Below are positions 1 to 8,256 of a stretch of 17,805 bases of DNA, piece after piece. A model generated the notes under the pieces. That model ran no database searches. It saw nothing but the letters and a program-made list of their open reading frames with translations, and was not told the origin of the DNA. Source of the stretch: Alphaproteobacteria bacterium. Lineage in GTDB: Bacteria; Pseudomonadota; Alphaproteobacteria; UBA8366; GCA-2717185. Each line of letters starts with the position of its first letter. The stretch's first letter is position 1. Where the stretch lies: assembly GCA_016764135.1 (NCBI GenBank), contig JAESSL010000320.1:1-17805 (forward strand). The letters run 5' to 3'. The position numbers and the translations under genes are program-made.

Positions 1-200
1 CCGTCGATGTCCGGCATCATGACATCCAGCAGAACCAGCTCCGGCGGCGTTTCGTTCTGGCAGCGCCGCAACGCCTGCTCGCCATTGGTTGCAACAAGGG
101 TTCGCCATTCATCGCCCAAAATGTCCACCAGGATATTGATATTGATGGGCTCATCGTCGACGATCAGAATTTGCGGTTTTTCCGAAATTTTCGCCGTCAT
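1..200 (-). CDS. Response regulator, receiver domain (3' part beyond window)
   Basis: Only the first 66 codons are present; the gene reads leftward off the window edge. The translation starts MTAKISEKPQILIVDDEP and continues to LLDVMMPDIDG, a typical CheY-like receiver. The acidic pair is in VDDE and the phospho-acceptor Asp is in LLDVMMP. The start is ATG at 200-198, overlapping the TGA of the upstream hybrid kinase (ATGA, 197-200), so the two are almost certainly translationally coupled. By family knowledge this protein should receive phosphate from the Hpt domain of that kinase and act in the cytoplasm. The output domain (none, GGDEF, HD-GYP, DNA-binding or other) lies outside the window, so the regulated process cannot be stated. 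The receiver call is firm; any function beyond that is unknown. Confidence 0.93.
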   Translation of the reverse strand, partial: MTAKISEKPQILIVDDEPININILVDILGDEWRTLVATNGEQALRRCQNETPPELVLLDVMMPDID

Positions 201-3200
201 GCGCTCGGGCCCAATGACGCCGAAATTTGCGACAATATCTGTGACGCCGCATCAAATTCAAACTTATCGATTTGAACCTGCAACCGTGCGACATCGGCCG
301 CATGAGAGGTGCCCGACAAGGCTTCCTGCAAATCGACGGCGTATTTGACGGCGGCGGTGTCTCCCGCTTCCAAATACGCCGCCAGCTCTTCCAGTATGAC
401 CGGCGCTCTTTCGGCGCCGCGTGTATCGCCTTTGATCGCAAAGCCGCCTTTCACCGCAGGCTGCTCTGTTCCCTCCAGAAGCTGACCAAAGGAGTCCAAC
501 GCAATTTCAAGCCGGGTTTCCAATACCCCCAACCCCGTTTCATCAAAGGCGCCAGCGCGCCAGGCGGCGTCCATCTCCGCCGCAGCCGCTGCAGCGTCCC
601 GCGCGCCCAAGGTTCCCAGGACGCCCTTTAGGGTATGCAGCAAACGCGCAGTTTCCACGCGGCGCCCCTGAACTATTCCCTCGCCAATTTTTTCAGTAAC
701 ATTGCTGTATTCGGCGACAAACCGACCAACGATTTCTCGATACAACATCTCGTTGTTTGCGACATTTCTGAGTCCGGCTTGTAAATCCACGCCTGCCAGC
801 GATTCCGGTAGCTGGGACTCGCCCGTCGACTTGAACCCCGCGCGCGTCGTCTCTTCCGGTCCCGCTGCACGCGCCGGTTTTGGCAACCAGTTTAGCAAGG
901 CGTCGCGCAACGTAGCGGGATGTATAGGTTTACCGACAAGGTCATTCATGCCCTCTCTCAAATAAGTCTCGCGGTCACTATCCAGCACATTCGCCGTCAT
1001 CGCGACAATCGGCGTGTTTTTGTATTTTTCAGTCGCCCGCAATAATTGCGTCGCCTCGACCCCATCCATAACAGGCATCTGGATGTCCATGAGGATCAGG
1101 TCGACCTTCGTCGTCTTCTCCAAAAGGGTGTCCACGGCGATACTGCCATTTTCGGCGAGTTCAACATGGGCGCCGAAACTTTCCAGCAACTCCTGCGCAA
1201 CCTGGCGATTGATGGCGTCGTCTTCAACCACGAAGATATTTGCGGCCTGAATTCGCAACAGATTTCGGGCTTCGGTCTCCCCGGTTTTCTCCAAGGGTCG
1301 AAACCCAGCCTCGTCTCTCGTATAAAGCATGGTGATAAAGTCCGTCATCACCGATGGAATAACGGGTTTTTCAAAATAACCGTCAAAGAGCGACGCATCC
1401 CAGTATTCCTTTGACGCATCATAGCTATGCCCCGTCATCATGATGATGATCGGTGGTTTGCCGCCAAAATCCAGACGGCGAATTGCCTCCGCCGCCGCAA
1501 CGCCGTCCATCCCCGGCATTTTCCAGTCCATCAGGATGAAATCGAAGGACGCATCGGCGTTTTCCAGTCCACGCTTCACCAGATCGACGGCGACGTCGCC
1601 GGAGGCCGCCGCCACGACCTTATGCGAATACGATTCAAGCGCCTCCACGCAAATGTTTCGGACCAAATCATTATCATCGACGATAAGGCCGCGTAGGGAG
1701 ATCGGCGGCGCGTTCTTCAAGCCAACTGCAGCTTCTTTCGCGACAACGCCAAAGCGCGCGGTAAAGTAGAAATCGGCGCCCTCGCCAAACGTGCTTTCAA
1801 CGCCAATTTCCCCCTTCATCAATTCGACCATATCCTTGCAAATTGCGAGCCCCAGACCCGTACCGCCGAACCGACGGGTCGTCGAGGTATCCGCCTGGCT
1901 GAAGGACGTAAATAAATTTTCTATCTGCCCGCTGGTCAGTCCAATCCCCGTGTCCCTGACATAAAATTTCAAAGACACTTCATCGCCTTCACTCGAAACG
2001 GCTACCGTCGATGCGACTTCGATGCAAAGCGCGACATGCCCGGACTCCGTAAACTTCACCGCATTGCCAACAAGATTGGTCAAAACCTGGCTAAGCCGCA
2101 ACGGGTCGCCAATCAGGACATCGGGTATATCCGCAGCGCGCGAAACGATGAACTCAAGTCCCTTTTCCTCAATTTTTAACGACATCAAATTGATCGTACT
2201 CTTCAGAACCTCGTCGAGGCTGAATTCAATACTTTCAAGCGCCATCTTCCCGGCCTCGATTTTCGAGAAGTCGAGGATGTCATTGATGATCTGTAAAAGG
2301 GCTTCCGCAGATCCGTGCACTTTTTGAATATAATCCCGTTGGCGCTTGTCTAGATCCGTGCGCAGGGCCAGGTAGGACATGCCGATGATTGCGTTCATTG
2401 GCGTCCGGATTTCATGGCTCATATTCGCCAGAAATTCGGATTTAGCGATCGTCGCCGCTTCAGCGCGCTCCCGCTCCCTTTCATGTAGGGACGCCAGACG
2501 CCGCATTTCAGAGGACTGTATTTCCAATGCGGTCCGGTTTAACTCCACGGATTCAGTCGCGAGTTTGATTTCGCTAATATCCCGTCGAATCCCCAATCGA
2601 CCGCCGCTGGGCAAACGCCTGTCCGTCGCCTCGATCCATCGATCGCGACCAAGAGATAATTCATAAGTTTGCTGCGCGTCGCCGCGCCACACGCTCAATC
2701 GGTCCTGAATCCAGTCTTCTTCATTTCCGGCGGCGACTTTAAATCCGCCCCGCTTTACGCTGGCGCGCAAGATTTCTTCGAAAGTTTTTCCCGGAACGAA
2801 GAGATCGGCCATTTCCGGAAACAACTTTCGCTGGTTCTCATTGCACCGCACGAATTCGTCATTTTCATCGAACAGAAAAAAACCGTCATTGATATTTTCA
2901 ATCGCGCTGGCCAGTAAATCTTCCGATCGGGAGAGCTTTTCCTCCGCAATTTTAAAGCGCGAAATATCGCGGACAATGCCGGCGAAATGTCGACCATAGC
3001 TTGTTGTTACTTCGTTGACGGACAGTCCAAGCGGAAACTCTTCGCCATTTTTGCGCAAACCCCTGACCTCGCGCCCGTGGCCAATAATTTTTTTGATCCC
3101 GGTTTCCGCAAAATTGGACAGATAGGAATCATGCTCTCGTGAGTAGGGATCGGGCATGAGCATCTTGACGTTCTCGCCCAGAATTTCTTCCGACTTATAT

Positions 3201-3991
3201 CCAAATATTTCTTCCGCCGCGTTATTCATCGACGTAATGGCGCCATTTAAATCAATCGTAATGACCCCGTCAGCCATGGAGCTGATGATCGCTGTGATAA
3301 ATTCCTCGCGTTCGGCCAACGTGCGCGTACGGTCCGCCACGTTTTGTTCCAACCGTGCGACAAGCGTCATTCGTTGGCGGTTGGACCGCACGAGAAACAC
3401 CGTAAACAGGGCGCCAAATAAAATGACGGAGCCGATCAGAAATTTTTCAAGGATTTCGAACTGGAACATCCGATGTTCGATGACCTCGAGAATCTTCGCC
3501 TCTATCGCCTCTACTTCCACAATGATTGTCGAAAACGCTTTTTCGAACTCCTGTTCAGCCGCGCTTTCAGACAGATCCAACCCGCCAAACGCCCAATCGT
3601 TTCCAAACTTGACGAATTTCGCCAGCGAGATCAGCACATGGTCCAATCGGCGTCGAAGAATTGGGTCCTGCACGGGAAGGTATTCTTTTCCGTGCATGAA
3701 GTTGCCCGTATCAAGCGCATCGGCCCATTCTGTGGCTCGGACATGATGGCGCATAGCCAGATCGATGCCCACAACGCCGTCGCTAAAAATATGTTGTTTG
3801 AGAAGATCTCGATATTGAGACACTTCAAATTTGAATTCGATGGCCGCGTCGACCTGCGGGTAATCCTGTCGCGCAATTTGCATGCCCGCATTGGTCAGCG
3901 TGAACAACGCGACGACGGTCGCAATCGTAAATACGACAATCGCCGTCGCGCTTCCCAAAAGCATTCCGTATCGCTTGATCAACGCATTCAT
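197..3991 (-). CDS. Membrane hybrid sensor histidine kinase: PAS-PAS-HisKA-HATPase-REC-REC-Hpt
   Basis: This 1264-residue protein has the ArcB/BarA-like layout of a multistep phosphorelay kinase. TM helices lie at about 11-33 and 184-202 and enclose a roughly 150-residue, mostly helical extracytoplasmic segment that I do not recognise. PAS1 spans about 228-345 and resembles the FixL heme-PAS (H287-D-S-Y, R307). A second PAS of PAS_7 appearance spans about 355-475, followed by a coiled coil at about 483-515. HisKA has the phospho-acceptor His526 in SHEIRTPMN. The ATPase domain has N-box N639/N643, D680-T-G-I-G and G709-G-T-G-L-G. REC1 has D772/D773, D822, T853 and K875. REC2 has E923/D924/D925, D969, T999 and K1021. 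The Hpt domain has His1119 in LLHTLKG. All catalytic residues are present, so it looks active. ATG at 3991 is the only sensible start; an upstream in-line ATG stops at once, and no strong Shine-Dalgarno is seen. The stop overlaps the next response-regulator start. The signal sensed is unproven; oxygen or redox is suggested by PAS1 only. Confidence 0.95.
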   Translation of the reverse strand: MNALIKRYGMLLGSATAIVVFTIATVVALFTLTNAGMQIARQDYPQVDAAIEFKFEVSQYRDLLKQHIFSDGVVGIDLAMRHHVRATEWADALDTGNFMHGKEYLPVQDPILRRRLDHVLISLAKFVKFGNDWAFGGLDLSESAAEQEFEKAFSTIIVEVEAIEAKILEVIEHRMFQFEILEKFLIGSVILFGALFTVFLVRSNRQRMTLVARLEQNVADRTRTLAEREEFITAIISSMADGVITIDLNGAITSMNNAAEEIFGYKSEEILGENVKMLMPDPYSREHDSYLSNFAETGIKKIIGHGREVRGLRKNGEEFPLGLSVNEVTTSYGRHFAGIVRDISRFKIAEEKLSRSEDLLASAIENINDGFFLFDENDEFVRCNENQRKLFPEMADLFVPGKTFEEILRASVKRGGFKVAAGNEEDWIQDRLSVWRGDAQQTYELSLGRDRWIEATDRRLPSGGRLGIRRDISEIKLATESVELNRTALEIQSSEMRRLASLHERERERAEAATIAKSEFLANMSHEIRTPMNAIIGMSYLALRTDLDKRQRDYIQKVHGSAEALLQIINDILDFSKIEAGKMALESIEFSLDEVLKSTINLMSLKIEEKGLEFIVSRAADIPDVLIGDPLRLSQVLTNLVGNAVKFTESGHVALCIEVASTVAVSSEGDEVSLKFYVRDTGIGLTSGQIENLFTSFSQADTSTTRRFGGTGLGLAICKDMVELMKGEIGVESTFGEGADFYFTARFGVVAKEAAVGLKNAPPISLRGLIVDDNDLVRNICVEALESYSHKVVAAASGDVAVDLVKRGLENADASFDFILMDWKMPGMDGVAAAEAIRRLDFGGKPPIIIMMTGHSYDASKEYWDASLFDGYFEKPVIPSVMTDFITMLYTRDEAGFRPLEKTGETEARNLLRIQAANIFVVEDDAINRQVAQELLESFGAHVELAENGSIAVDTLLEKTTKVDLILMDIQMPVMDGVEATQLLRATEKYKNTPIVAMTANVLDSDRETYLREGMNDLVGKPIHPATLRDALLNWLPKPARAAGPEETTRAGFKSTGESQLPESLAGVDLQAGLRNVANNEMLYREIVGRFVAEYSNVTEKIGEGIVQGRRVETARLLHTLKGVLGTLGARDAAAAAAEMDAAWRAGAFDETGLGVLETRLEIALDSFGQLLEGTEQPAVKGGFAIKGDTRGAERAPVILEELAAYLEAGDTAAVKYAVDLQEALSGTSHAADVARLQVQIDKFEFDAASQILSQISASLGPSA

Positions 3992-4149
3992 CGCATTCGC
4001 CAGATTTTCTGTTAATCCAGATTTTTACTGATATAGCGCGCCAAATCCCAAAACCGACCCCAAGCGCGACCTCAAATCACTCTGACCTATATATAAAGGG
4101 CTATTAATTTATTTTTTATTAACGATGTTTATAGTTCCAACCGTCACAA
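3992..4149. promoter_or_regulatory. Intergenic region upstream of the hybrid kinase, with an AT-rich core
   Basis: This 158-bp gap lies 5' of the hybrid kinase gene and 3' of the DapA-family gene, both on the minus strand. Positions 4086-4135 are strikingly AT-rich for this window (TATATATAAAG, then TTAATTTATTTTTTATTAA), which suits a promoter or UP element for the kinase. I cannot assign a convincing -35/-10 pair. Short TTAAT/ATTAA arms exist, but there is no GC-rich stem followed by a T-run, so no rho-independent terminator for the upstream gene is supported. Confidence 0.4.
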
Positions 4150-5082
4150 TCAAGCGGATGCCGCTTCGGCCAATCCGGGCATATCGAACGCGCGGTTTTT
4201 CAAATTAGCGATCAACTCTGCCGATTGCGCCGCCGTCAATTCCACCAAGGGCGGCCGTACCGTCGCCCAGGAGGAAACGCCGCTATAATGGGCTGAGGCC
4301 GCCTTCAGCGCCGGGATCATCGGGAAGGCCTGAAACACTTCGCGGATTTCATCCAACGCCGCTTGCTGATCGTCCGCATCCGCCGCTTCCCAATTTTCAT
4401 ACAGCGTATTGATGGCGGCGGGGTTAACATTCGCCGTCGCCGAGATGCACCCGGCCCCACCGGCGCGCATGTTCTGCAACAAAAAGGTCTCACTGCCCGC
4501 CAGCACGCGAAAATCATCCCAGCCGCGCTTGATCATACCTTCGGTGTTGTCCCAGTCGCCGGAACTGTCCTTCACGCCGACGACCGTTTCCGGATACGCC
4601 TTCACCAACCGTTCGATCAAATCGTGCGACAGGCCAACCTGCGCGACAGGCGGTATATGATAGAGATAAACGCGTAAATCGGTGCTGCCAACGCGCTCGA
4701 TGATTTCTGCAAAATTTCGATACAGCCCTTCATCGCTGACGCCTTTGTAATAAAAGGGCGGCAACATGAGCACGCCGCCGCAACCGCGTTTCACCGCATG
4801 CGCCGTCATTCTGACGGAGTCTCCCAGAGCACAGCATCCGGTGCCGGGCATCAATTTGAGAGGGTCGATCCCCGCGTCAATCAGGCAGTCCAGCAGGTCG
4901 AGTTTTTCCTCCACCGTCAGGGAGTTCGCCTCACTATTCGTTCCAAAAATGGATAGCCCGACATTTTGCGACAACATCCAGCGACACTGCTGAATGAACT
5001 TGGCGGAATCGGGGCTCAAATCCTCGTTAAAGGGCGTAATAACGGGCGTCAGGACGCCGGAAAATCGCTGGGGTGCGCTCAT
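4150..5082 (-). CDS. DapA-family (dihydrodipicolinate synthase/N-acetylneuraminate lyase) Schiff-base lyase or aldolase
   Basis: This 310-residue protein has the usual length for class I pyruvate-type aldolases and lyases of the DHDPS family. It opens with FSGVLTPVITPFNEDLSPD, the standard first strand. It carries G47-T-N-S-E (replacing the GTTGE of true DapA), Tyr141 in LYHIPP and the Schiff-base Lys171 in GVKDSSGDW. The changed substrate-loop motif and the catabolic neighbours suggest it is not the lysine-biosynthetic enzyme. It probably cleaves or dehydrates a 2-oxo acid; the substrate is unknown. I chose ATG at 5082 because a purine-rich AAAAGGAA stretch precedes it and homology begins right after it. 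The frame stays open upstream to 5292 but would overlap the divergent gene, and its sequence is not family-like. It is divergently arranged with the hydrolase gene at 5236 and may share a control region with it. Confident about family, not about reaction. Confidence 0.9.
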   Translation of the reverse strand: MSAPQRFSGVLTPVITPFNEDLSPDSAKFIQQCRWMLSQNVGLSIFGTNSEANSLTVEEKLDLLDCLIDAGIDPLKLMPGTGCCALGDSVRMTAHAVKRGCGGVLMLPPFYYKGVSDEGLYRNFAEIIERVGSTDLRVYLYHIPPVAQVGLSHDLIERLVKAYPETVVGVKDSSGDWDNTEGMIKRGWDDFRVLAGSETFLLQNMRAGGAGCISATANVNPAAINTLYENWEAADADDQQAALDEIREVFQAFPMIPALKAASAHYSGVSSWATVRPPLVELTAAQSAELIANLKNRAFDMPGLAEAASA

Positions 5083-5235
5083 CGGGTCGAATTCCTTTTC
5101 GGGACAAAATTGGGATGCGACCGTGGTACCATTCTCGCAAGCGACCCGACAACCCTGTTTGGAGCGCACCCTATAGGCTGGACGGCTGGTATCAGCCCCC
5201 CTAACCTGTTTGGGTAAATAACGAGGAGCGCCGAA
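5083..5235. promoter_or_regulatory. Divergent promoter/operator region between the DapA-family and hydrolase genes
   Basis: This 153-bp segment must hold the promoters for both divergent genes. Visible elements are a perfect 8-bp palindrome TGGTACCA (5124-5131), a direct repeat CCTGTTTGG at 5154-5162 and 5205-5213 (51 bp apart), and a small hairpin GGCTG-GTAT-CAGCC (5184-5197). TGGTACCA resembles half-site patterns used by GntR/FadR-type regulators (family knowledge), but no regulator gene lies nearby in the window. I could not fix a reliable sigma70 promoter on either strand. Confidence 0.45.
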
Positions 5236-7263
5236 ATGACCAACAAGCTTCATTTCGAAATTCAGGATCGGACGCCTTTTGCGGACGGCCATGTTTTCGG
5301 GGATAGCGGCGCCTACGAACGATTACGCGGATGGGTTCACTATACCATCGACCCCAACGCCCCGGCCCAGACTGGAATCGCCGATCTCGATAAGGCGCCG
5401 GTAAACGCCGACGGCCTGGTCGAGTTTTCCGCCGAAATCCTCATCTTGCGCCCCGCTGACCCAGACAAGGGCAATAAGCGAATTTTCTACGATTACGGTA
5501 ATCGCGGCAATTTTCGCGCGGTGCAGTATTACAATGACGCGACGCATTCCAATGACCCCAAGTCGCTGGATCATGCGGGCAACGGCTATTTGTTTCGCCG
5601 CGGCTACACCATTGTGTGGAGCGCGTGGCAAGGCGACTTGCTGCCCGGCGATGGCCGCGTCGTCATGAAGCTGCCCGTCGCCACGGATAACGGCGAACCA
5701 ATCACCGGCAAAGTCCGACAGGAGTTCATTCCCGTCACGCCCGCGTTGAGCTTCCCGCTATCGGGTCGCGTCGGCACCCGAAGCCACCCGACGACATCGC
5801 TCGACACCGCCAAGGCCAGTTTGACCAAGCGCCGCTATCCGGCGTCCGAACGCATCGCCATCGCGGCGTCGGATTGGCGGTTCGCTATCGCACTCAGCGG
5901 CACCGGCGTATCGGGAGAAACGGCGACACGCGGCGCCGGCGAAAACTCGATCATGCCGTCCAGCGAGTTCATTTATCTGGATGACGGCTTTCAACCGGGG
6001 TGGATTTACGAACTGGTCTATGAAGCGCGCGACCCATTGGTGATGGGCCTTGGTCATGTCGCCGTGCGGGATTTGATCAGCTTTTTGAAATACGAGAAAA
6101 CCGACGCTAAAGGTGCGCCCAGCCCTGTCGGCGCCATTGAAAAAGCCTATGGTTGGGGCAGATCTCAAACCGGGCGCTGCCTGCGCGATTTTCTCTATCT
6201 TGGGTACAACGCCGATGCGGCGGCGCGGAAGGTCTTCGACGGCGCCATGCCCCATGTCGCGGGCGCCGGGCGCATGTGGCTCAACCACCGCTTCGCCAAC
6301 GCCGTCTCCATGGCGGGCCAGCAATATGAAGATCATTACATTCTGGCCGACCAGTTCCCCTTCGCCTACGCCGAATGCACCGACCATTTGACCGGCGAAA
6401 CCGACGCCATCCTCAAACGGCCAGACACCGACCCCTATGTCATGCACACGCAATCCGCGTCTGAATACTGGCAACGGCGCGGCTCGCTGGCGCATACGGA
6501 TACGCGCGGCGGTGATTTACCGCAGCCGGATAAGGTGCGGCTCTACTTGTGGTCCAGTTCGCAACATGCGTCGGACCCGAAGGCGTCGGCGCCGGTCAAG
6601 GGCATTTGCCAGAACTACAACAACGTCGTCAGCACCTCGATGATCTTCCGGGCGCTGCTGGACGCGATGGACGCCTGGGTCACGGATGGTGCGCCGCCGC
6701 CGGATTCGCGTATTCCAACGCGCAAGGACGGCACCATTGCGACCTATGAAGAATGGTGCGCCCAATTTCCGAATATCCCCGGACAAATGCCATCGACCGG
6801 CCCCGCCGGGTTGCCTTTGGTCGATCATGATCTGGACCCGGAGACCGGCGCTATTGGCAAGCAACCGCCGGAAATTGTGGACGCCGACGGATACGCCGTC
6901 CTGATCCCCGCCGTGGATAGCGATGGCAACGACGTTGCGGGTATTCGCGCGCCCATGGTTCGCGCGCCGCTGGGCACCTATACGGGCTGGAACACCCGTA
7001 GTCAGGGTTATGGCACCGGCGCCAATTACGAGTTCAGCGGCAGTTATATTCCATTTATGGAAGCGACCGAGGAACAAAACTTTATCAGCGACCCGAGGGC
7101 CTCAGTGCTGGCGCGTTATCCAACGCCGGACGCCTATGTGGAGGCCATCGTCGCCGCAGCGGAGCAAATGGTCGCAGAAGGTTTGATGTTGGCGGAGGAT
7201 ATTGAAAGCGTCCGCGCCGGGGCGCAGGACTGGGGTCGCCCTCGACATATCGTCCGGCTTTAA
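5236..7263 (+). CDS. Large alpha/beta-hydrolase-domain protein (Abhydrolase_10-like)
   Basis: This 675-residue protein resembles the poorly characterised 'alpha/beta hydrolase domain-containing protein' family (Abhydrolase_10 type). Family-typical features are an N-terminal beta-rich part with YDYGNRGN (86-92), GYLFRRGYTIVWSAWQGD (117-134), and the nucleophile elbow at 306-313, G-W-G-R-S310-Q-T-G, with Ser310 the likely nucleophile. The elbow is GxSxxG rather than strict GxSxG. No signal peptide is seen, so it should be cytoplasmic. It probably hydrolyses an ester, lactone or similar bond; the substrate is unknown. The start is set by GAGGAG (5222-5227) nine bases before the ATG. It is the first gene of a run with the SDR (48-bp gap to its preferred start) and the DMGDH-like gene, and it is divergent from the DapA-family gene, so a shared catabolic role is likely. 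Family assignment is good; function is open. Confidence 0.85.
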   Translation: MTNKLHFEIQDRTPFADGHVFGDSGAYERLRGWVHYTIDPNAPAQTGIADLDKAPVNADGLVEFSAEILILRPADPDKGNKRIFYDYGNRGNFRAVQYYNDATHSNDPKSLDHAGNGYLFRRGYTIVWSAWQGDLLPGDGRVVMKLPVATDNGEPITGKVRQEFIPVTPALSFPLSGRVGTRSHPTTSLDTAKASLTKRRYPASERIAIAASDWRFAIALSGTGVSGETATRGAGENSIMPSSEFIYLDDGFQPGWIYELVYEARDPLVMGLGHVAVRDLISFLKYEKTDAKGAPSPVGAIEKAYGWGRSQTGRCLRDFLYLGYNADAAARKVFDGAMPHVAGAGRMWLNHRFANAVSMAGQQYEDHYILADQFPFAYAECTDHLTGETDAILKRPDTDPYVMHTQSASEYWQRRGSLAHTDTRGGDLPQPDKVRLYLWSSSQHASDPKASAPVKGICQNYNNVVSTSMIFRALLDAMDAWVTDGAPPPDSRIPTRKDGTIATYEEWCAQFPNIPGQMPSTGPAGLPLVDHDLDPETGAIGKQPPEIVDADGYAVLIPAVDSDGNDVAGIRAPMVRAPLGTYTGWNTRSQGYGTGANYEFSGSYIPFMEATEEQNFISDPRASVLARYPTPDAYVEAIVAAAEQMVAEGLMLAEDIESVRAGAQDWGRPRHIVRL

Positions 7264-7311
7264 AAAACAGCGTGGGTCGTGCGTCTTTATAAACAGCTTG
7301 GGAGAATAGCG

Positions 7312-8241
7312 ATGAATTTGGCAGGCAAGGCGGGTATCGTCACCGGGTCAGGTCGCGGCATCGGTAAGGAAGTTGCATTGCTGATGGCCCGCGAGGGCGC
7401 CAGCGTTATCGTGAATGATCCTGGTCTGGGGCGCGGCGGCGAAGCCGAAGACGCCAGCCCGGCGGACGGGGTCGTCGCCGAAATCAACGATGCAGGCGGC
7501 GCCGCCATCGCCAATTACGATTCCGTCGCCGATTACGCCAACGCTGGACGCATGATCAAACAATGCGTCGATACCTACGGCAAAATCGACTTCGTGGTGA
7601 ATGTTGCGGGCATGTTGCGCGAACGCATGATCTGGAACATGACCGAAGACGATTTTGATCAGGTGATCTCGGTCCATTTGAAAGGCCATTGGAATATTTG
7701 CCATCACGCAATCAAGGTCATGCGAACGGCGCGAAACGGACGGATCGTCAATTTTTCCTCCGACGCGTTTAAAGGCGCTATCGGCCAATGCAATTATTCC
7801 GCCGCAAAAGCGGGTATTATTGGACTGACGCGCTCCATTGCACGGGAATGCGGTCGCTACGGTATTACCGCCAACGCAATTTGTCCGATGGCGGCGACGC
7901 GCATGACGGTCAATGACGCGGTTATCGCGGGCTGGAAGCGCCGGTTGGAAGCGGGGCTGTTAACGCAGCAGCAATACGACGCCCGTATGGCGATGCCAGG
8001 GCCGGAATTCGTTGCGCCTATCGTCGCCTATCTCTGCACAGACGCCGCCGAAGATATAAACGGGCAATTGTTTCATGCGGAGCGTTCCCGCATTCACACG
8101 TACTACTTCGGCGATGAAGCGCGGTCGATCTATAAACACGACGATGGCGGTATGTTTACCGTGGACGAGCTGAAGGACAGCGTTCCCGAAGGCTTGATGG
8201 CGGGTATTCCCAACATCGCCCCACGCGAAGTCGCCACGTAA
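7312..8241 (+). CDS. Short-chain dehydrogenase/reductase, 17beta-HSD4/MFE-like
   Basis: This 309-residue NAD(P)-dependent SDR has the cofactor loop T11-G-S-G-R-G-I-G18, the NVAG motif at 97-100, catalytic Ser149/150 and Y162-S-A-A-K166. The insert VNDPGLGRGGEAEDASPADGV after the second strand is typical of the D-3-hydroxyacyl-CoA dehydrogenase-like branch (17beta-HSD type 4). That suggests a hydroxyacyl-CoA or related secondary alcohol as substrate; this is inference. The C-terminal 60 or so residues extend beyond a standard 250-residue SDR. I chose ATG at 7312 because GGGAG stands 7 bases upstream and the Rossmann strand starts close to it; an in-frame GTG at 7279 would add 11 atypical residues. 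It lies 15 bp before the DMGDH-like gene and in the same direction, so it is probably co-transcribed with it. Confidence 0.9.
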   Translation: MNLAGKAGIVTGSGRGIGKEVALLMAREGASVIVNDPGLGRGGEAEDASPADGVVAEINDAGGAAIANYDSVADYANAGRMIKQCVDTYGKIDFVVNVAGMLRERMIWNMTEDDFDQVISVHLKGHWNICHHAIKVMRTARNGRIVNFSSDAFKGAIGQCNYSAAKAGIIGLTRSIARECGRYGITANAICPMAATRMTVNDAVIAGWKRRLEAGLLTQQQYDARMAMPGPEFVAPIVAYLCTDAAEDINGQLFHAERSRIHTYYFGDEARSIYKHDDGGMFTVDELKDSVPEGLMAGIPNIAPREVAT

Positions 8242-8256
8242 GCGGCGGGACGCCTG

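Noticed and set aside
3156..4015. Plus-strand open frames within the kinase gene
   Set aside because: They are antisense to a fully motif-complete kinase, and their translations have no domain character.
4150..5082. Biosynthetic dihydrodipicolinate synthase dapA
   Set aside because: The GTTGE loop is GTNSE and the gene sits in a catabolic context, so only the superfamily is claimed.
5083..5292. Upstream in-frame extension of the DapA-family gene (70 more residues)
   Set aside because: It would overlap the start of the divergent hydrolase gene. The extra residues are basic and not family-like, while the ATG at 5082 fits the family's N-terminus and has a purine-rich site upstream.
7279..7311. 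GTG start for the SDR
   Set aside because: It adds 11 residues before the usual SDR start; the ATG at 7312 has a well-placed GGGAG.
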